Source: Nitrospirota bacterium
GTDB lineage: Bacteria; Nitrospirota; Thermodesulfovibrionia; Thermodesulfovibrionales; JdFR-85
Length of the DNA: 8,932 bases
Reading direction: 5' to 3'
Assembly: GCA_013151785.1 (NCBI GenBank)
Contig: JAADHP010000092.1
Location: forward strand, 1-8,932
Shown: piece by piece, positions 6,740 through 8,932 of the stretch
Position numbering within the stretch: the first letter of the stretch is position 1
Layout of the letters: every line of letters starts with the position of its first letter
The notes under the pieces: model-generated
Seen by the model: only the letters and a program-made list of their open reading frames with translations
Told to the model about the DNA's origin: nothing
The model's database searches: none
Made by a program: the position numbers and the translations under genes

Positions 6740-7542
6740 GTTATAAGGCATCGAACATTACAGGTATAACAGTTTCTATTATTATACACCTGTTGATATT
6801 CATTATCCCTATCTCTGTTGTTAAAACCACTGTAAAAGACAGATCTGGTGTTCAGATAAACTTCTACAGTATTATGCCTGTACAGGAAAAGAATACCTTC
6901 ACACCTTCAGTGAAAGAGATAAGAAAGAGAAAGATTCAAAAAAGAGCAGTAAAACTCCCATCAAAGAAAAGAGAGAGAGTCCCTGCAGTTGAAAACAAGA
7001 CAGTAAAAACAAAACATCCTGAGCCTTTAGTTCACCAGACTATAAACAGAAAAGAAGAGGCTATCCATATATCAGAAGAGAAAATACCCCGGACCATATC
7101 AGAGCAGGTGACAAAGGATATCACCCCAGATGTTTCTGATACCGGGCAGAACAGTATGAAAGAAGATGTCAATGTGATTAGCACTGAATACCCTCCAAAG
7201 GGAGATGATAAACCAAGCCAGAGACCTGCTGAAGATACAATAAAAAATGAACCCTATCAAGGCCCCTTTGGCGTAGGAGACGGACCACGATTTTCAAGAA
7301 CTGTAATGCCTGAGTATCCAAGATTTGCCCGTCGGAGAGGTATAGAGGGTAAGGTGGTATTGAAGCTCAGGATAGACGAAAAGGGGAGTCTCAAAGGGGT
7401 AGAGGTTATAGAACCGGGTGGGTTTGGTTTTACTGATGCAGCCTTGAGGGCAGTTAGACAATCCAGTTTTATCCCTGCTCACAGGAATGGCCGGCCTGTG
7501 CCAGCAGAGGCGATACTTACTGTGAAATTCAGGTTAAAATAG
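6736..7542 (+). CDS. tonB: TonB energy-transducing protein
   Basis: A 268-residue inner-membrane-anchored periplasmic protein. One transmembrane helix lies at about residues 8-30 and carries the S-x3-H pattern (Ser14, His18) of the E. coli TonB helix, where the His is essential for coupling to ExbB/ExbD. Residues about 55-190 are a low-complexity Lys/Arg/Glu/Pro-rich spacer that spans the periplasm. The C-terminal TonB domain, about 194-268, starts YPRFARRRGIEGKVVLKLRID and ends AEAILTVKFRLK, with the family's FIPA and GRPV motifs. It passes proton-motive force to BtuB through its TonB box. The ATG overlaps the btuD stop (ATGA), so translation is probably coupled; GGAGGG at 6716-6721 is rather far upstream. 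Position in the B12 operon suggests a dedicated TonB, though it may also serve other receptors. Confidence 0.93.
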   Translation: MSYKASNITGITVSIIIHLLIFIIPISVVKTTVKDRSGVQINFYSIMPVQEKNTFTPSVKEIRKRKIQKRAVKLPSKKRERVPAVENKTVKTKHPEPLVHQTINRKEEAIHISEEKIPRTISEQVTKDITPDVSDTGQNSMKEDVNVISTEYPPKGDDKPSQRPAEDTIKNEPYQGPFGVGDGPRFSRTVMPEYPRFARRRGIEGKVVLKLRIDEKGSLKGVEVIEPGGFGFTDAALRAVRQSSFIPAHRNGRPVPAEAILTVKFRLK

Positions 7543-7559
7543 GATGTGGAGGTCTCGTA

Positions 7560-7595
7560 ATGACAGGTCATGTATCTGTAAAATATTATATATAA
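7560..7595 (+). other. Orphan translation start with an 11-codon reading frame after tonB
   Basis: A good Shine-Dalgarno sequence GGAGG (7548-7552) lies seven bases before ATG 7560, which opens a frame of only 11 codons (MTGHVSVKYYI) that stops three nt before the repeat element. This may be a relic of a longer gene start cut off by insertion of the element, or a short coupling peptide, or chance. The downstream exbB has its own good start, so no known gene is missing its 5' end. Low confidence that it is translated. Confidence 0.25.
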
Positions 7596-7669
7596 CTCAA
7601 ATCCAGCTGTAAGAATAACAAAGAACAGCTGAAAGCAGTGGTATGGTAGAGTCTTACACATCCCATACA

Positions 7670-7697
7670 CCCCAGAAAATCTTTCGATTTTCTGGGG
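7670..7697 (+). repeat. 12-bp perfect hairpin in copy 2
   Basis: CCCCAGAAAATC (7670-7681), loop TTTC, then its exact complement 7686-7697. In the same orientation copy 1 has CCCCAAAAAGTC with a matching partner strand, so stem bases differ but pairing is kept. Not followed by a T-tract. Confidence 0.85.
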
Positions 7698-7709
7698 ACC
7701 CCTGTTCTC

Positions 7710-7730
7710 GACGTGCAATCCATGCACGTC
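7710..7730 (+). repeat. 8-bp hairpin with ATCCA loop in copy 2
   Basis: GACGTGCA (7710-7717) and TGCACGTC (7723-7730) enclose ATCCA. It is directly followed by CTCCGAGG, as are the ATCC-loop hairpins at 1558-1577 and 8898-8917, which places it in the same module. Confidence 0.8.
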
Positions 7731-7863
7731 TCCGAGGGAATTTTGCGATTCACCCTCCTGGTGAATCTTATGCAAAATTCAAAACCGTTCAGACTCTACC
7801 ATGCCACTGCTATGAACTTTATCGCTGGATTTGGGATAAATACCAGAGATATAAGGAGAAGAG

Positions 7864-8397
7864 ATGGTAGAGATATTCTTAAAGGGCGGGGTAATGATGT
7901 ACCCCATACTTATCTGTTCTGTTCTGGGGCTTGCCCTCTTGATACAGAAATATATCCAGTACAGGAGGGCATTGAGCATTCTGCAGAGACCACCTGAGGA
8001 ACTACTTAATGACAGACCTCTAATACTTTTACCTCTTTTTGAATGCATTGAGAAGGGCTGTAATGACCAGGAACTCTCCATTGTGGGTACAAAGCAGGTA
8101 AGGGAGATTGAAAAGGGGTTGAGCTATCTTGGTCTTATTGCCATGATAACCCCCCTTATGGGGCTTACAGGCACAGTGCTTGGTATGATAAAGGCATTTA
8201 TGGTCATCTCAGTAAATCCCACAGTTAATCCTGCCATGCTTGCAGGCGGTATCTGGGAGGCACTTATAACCACTGCTGCAGGGCTTATTGTGGCCATTCC
8301 CATTCATGTGGGACATCATTATCTTGAAAAAAGAGCAGATGAGATAGCCTTTCTGATGAGAGAGGTAACCATATTTGCTGTCAATAAGAGGCCATAG
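7864..8397 (+). CDS. exbB: ExbB/TolQ/MotA-family proton channel subunit
   Basis: A 177-residue inner-membrane protein, the short form of the family (E. coli ExbB has 244). Three transmembrane segments are visible: residues about 11-31 (MMYPILICSVLGLALLIQKY), 86-108 and 132-153. The family signature lies in segment 2, GLIAMITPLMGLTGTVLGMI (about 90-109), including the channel Thr; segment 3 holds EALITTAAGLIVAIPIHVG (about 132-150). With ExbD it forms the proton-driven motor that energises TonB. The N-terminal FLKGGVMMYPI is a normal ExbB opening, so the gene is not truncated. AAGGAG (7853-7858) lies five bases before ATG 7864. It starts 30 nt after repeat copy 2. TolQ-like function cannot be excluded by sequence, but the tonB neighbour favours ExbB. 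Confidence 0.92.
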   Translation: MVEIFLKGGVMMYPILICSVLGLALLIQKYIQYRRALSILQRPPEELLNDRPLILLPLFECIEKGCNDQELSIVGTKQVREIEKGLSYLGLIAMITPLMGLTGTVLGMIKAFMVISVNPTVNPAMLAGGIWEALITTAAGLIVAIPIHVGHHYLEKRADEIAFLMREVTIFAVNKRP

Positions 8398-8405
8398 AGG
8401 TATCC

Positions 8406-8807
8406 ATGGAATTTAAAAGGAGAAGATACAATCATTCCTATCTCAATATTGCACCCCTTGTGGATGTGGTCTTTCTGCTACTACTGTTCTTCATGCTCAC
8501 CTCACATTTCATTGAAGAACAGTCTATCAGGGTAAGACTGCCTGAGTCCAGAACCTCTGAATACACAGAGAGGGCGGGGATCAAGATATTTATAAATGAA
8601 AAGGGGGATGTTATCCTCAACAGAAAGAAGGTAAAGGTGGAAGACCTGCATACATTACTAAAAGAACAACTCCCTCTTGAGAAGACAAAGAATGTTGAGA
8701 TACGGGCAGACAGGGATGTGAAGGTTTCCCTTCTCATGCGGGTAATTGATGAGATAAGGCTTTCAGGTATAAATGACTTCAATATTGTAACGGAAAAAGC
8801 CTATTAA
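8406..8807 (+). CDS. exbD: ExbD/TolR-family proton channel subunit
   Basis: A 133-residue protein with a short basic cytoplasmic tail (KRRR), one transmembrane helix at about residues 15-35 (NIAPLVDVVFLLLLFFMLTS), and a periplasmic domain. Asp20 in the helix corresponds to the essential proton-carrying Asp25 of E. coli ExbD, and PLVDVVFLLLLFF is the family signature. The periplasmic part ends NVEIRADRDVKVSLLMRVIDEI, typical of the domain. Together with ExbB it converts proton-motive force into TonB movement. ATG 8406 is preceded by AGAGG (8396-8400), which overlaps the exbB stop, so the two genes are tightly coupled. Length is close to E. coli ExbD (141). Confidence 0.93.
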   Translation: MEFKRRRYNHSYLNIAPLVDVVFLLLLFFMLTSHFIEEQSIRVRLPESRTSEYTERAGIKIFINEKGDVILNRKKVKVEDLHTLLKEQLPLEKTKNVEIRADRDVKVSLLMRVIDEIRLSGINDFNIVTEKAY

Positions 8808-8841
8808 AAGTCATTAGTATCCGGCAACCTTAAAATAGTGA

Positions 8842-8857
8842 TTGACTATCCAGTCAA
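8842..8857 (+). terminator. Possible weak terminator or hairpin after exbD
   Basis: TTGACT (8842-8847) and AGTCAA (8852-8857) form a 6-bp stem with an ATCC loop, followed by CTTTATA. The stem is AT-rich and the T-run is short, so termination is uncertain. The ATCC loop resembles the loops of the nearby repeats. Confidence 0.3.
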
Positions 8858-8863
8858 CTTTAT

Positions 8864-8932
8864 AGGCACATAGGTATTGCCTTCTCAGTCATTCTCGCAT
8901 GCCATCCATGGCATGCTCCGAGGAGAAAATCA
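8864..8932 (+). repeat. Second-family hairpin repeat, cut by the window end
   Basis: Starts with the terminal repeat AGGCACATAGGTATTGCC (8864-8881), the inverse of the right end of the element at 1641-1658. Bases 8893-8932 match 1554-1593 at 38 of 40 positions. Its hairpin GCATGCCAT/ATGGCATGC (8898-8906 with 8909-8917) is fully paired, while the copy at 1558 has one mismatch. The sequence stops just where the nested AGGTTCACCA stem would begin. Confidence 0.75.

Larger units (their letters stand above)
7598..7833 (+). repeat. MITE-like inverted-repeat element, copy 2, core inverted relative to copy 1
   Basis: A 236-bp element with perfect 10-bp terminal inverted repeats, CAAATCCAGC (7598-7607) and GCTGGATTTG (7824-7833). 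Longer internal inverted repeats, 7635-7654 and 7791-7810, match at 19 of 20 positions and frame a 136-bp core. Core hairpins: 7670-7681 with 7686-7697 (12 bp), GACGTGCA (7710-7717) with 7723-7730, and the nested pair 7738-7746 with 7772-7780 enclosing 7747-7754 with 7760-7767. The arms match copy 1 in direct orientation while the core matches in reverse. It fills most of the 321-bp gap between tonB and exbB, so a transcript from the btu promoter must cross several strong hairpins to reach exbBD. No coding sequence is credible inside. Confidence 0.87.

Noticed and set aside
678..7833. Insertion sequence with its own transposase
   Set aside because: The elements are only 228-236 bp and encode no transposase; at most non-autonomous.
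7643..7870. Overlapping small reading frames on both strands within repeat copy 2
   Set aside because: They follow from the inverted-repeat sequence (the same MVES start appears on opposite strands in the two copies); no ribosome binding site or recognisable protein.

Overview
The window reads as chromosomal DNA from a diderm (Gram-negative type) bacterium: it encodes an outer-membrane TonB-dependent receptor, a periplasmic binding protein and a TonB-ExbB-ExbD energy-transducing complex. Base composition is moderate to slightly AT-rich. Codon use favours AGA/AGG for Arg and ATA for Ile. Together with the small nth and metallo-hydrolase genes this would fit an anaerobic, Nitrospirota-like or deep-branching Desulfobacterota-like lineage, but that assignment is only an inference. 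All credible genes are on the + strand.

Layout. Positions 44-664 encode a metallo-beta-lactamase-fold hydrolase. Positions 678-905 hold a 228-bp non-coding inverted-repeat element (copy 1). Endonuclease III (nth, 918-1547) follows almost directly. The 570-bp gap 1548-2117 holds, in order: a second kind of hairpin element (1554-1658); T-rich, terminator-like sequence; a probable promoter (TTGACA at 1713); a cobalamin riboswitch closed by a 10-bp P1 helix (1778-1787 with 2085-2094); and a small hairpin (2099-2112) that buries the ribosome binding site of the next gene.

Next comes a compact vitamin B12 (corrinoid) uptake operon: btuB (receptor), btuF (periplasmic binding protein), btuC (permease), btuD (ATPase) and tonB. 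From btuF on, the genes overlap or nearly touch. After tonB there is a second copy of the 230-bp element (7598-7833), then exbB and exbD. The window ends inside another hairpin element (from 8864).

How it works together: cobalamin bound by the leader RNA is expected to repress btuB translation and probably the downstream genes. BtuB imports the vitamin across the outer membrane using energy from the locus-encoded TonB-ExbB-ExbD. BtuF captures it in the periplasm, and BtuC2D2 moves it into the cytoplasm with ATP.

The least ordinary material is non-coding. The two 230-bp elements (678-905 and 7598-7833) keep the same left and right arms in the same orientation, but their hairpin-bearing cores are inverted relative to each other. 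Their hairpins change sequence while keeping pairing, and a second family (1554-1658 and 8864-8932) shares hairpin modules with them. The riboswitch also carries peripheral insertions, including an extra hairpin apparently in the L5 region and two internal duplications.
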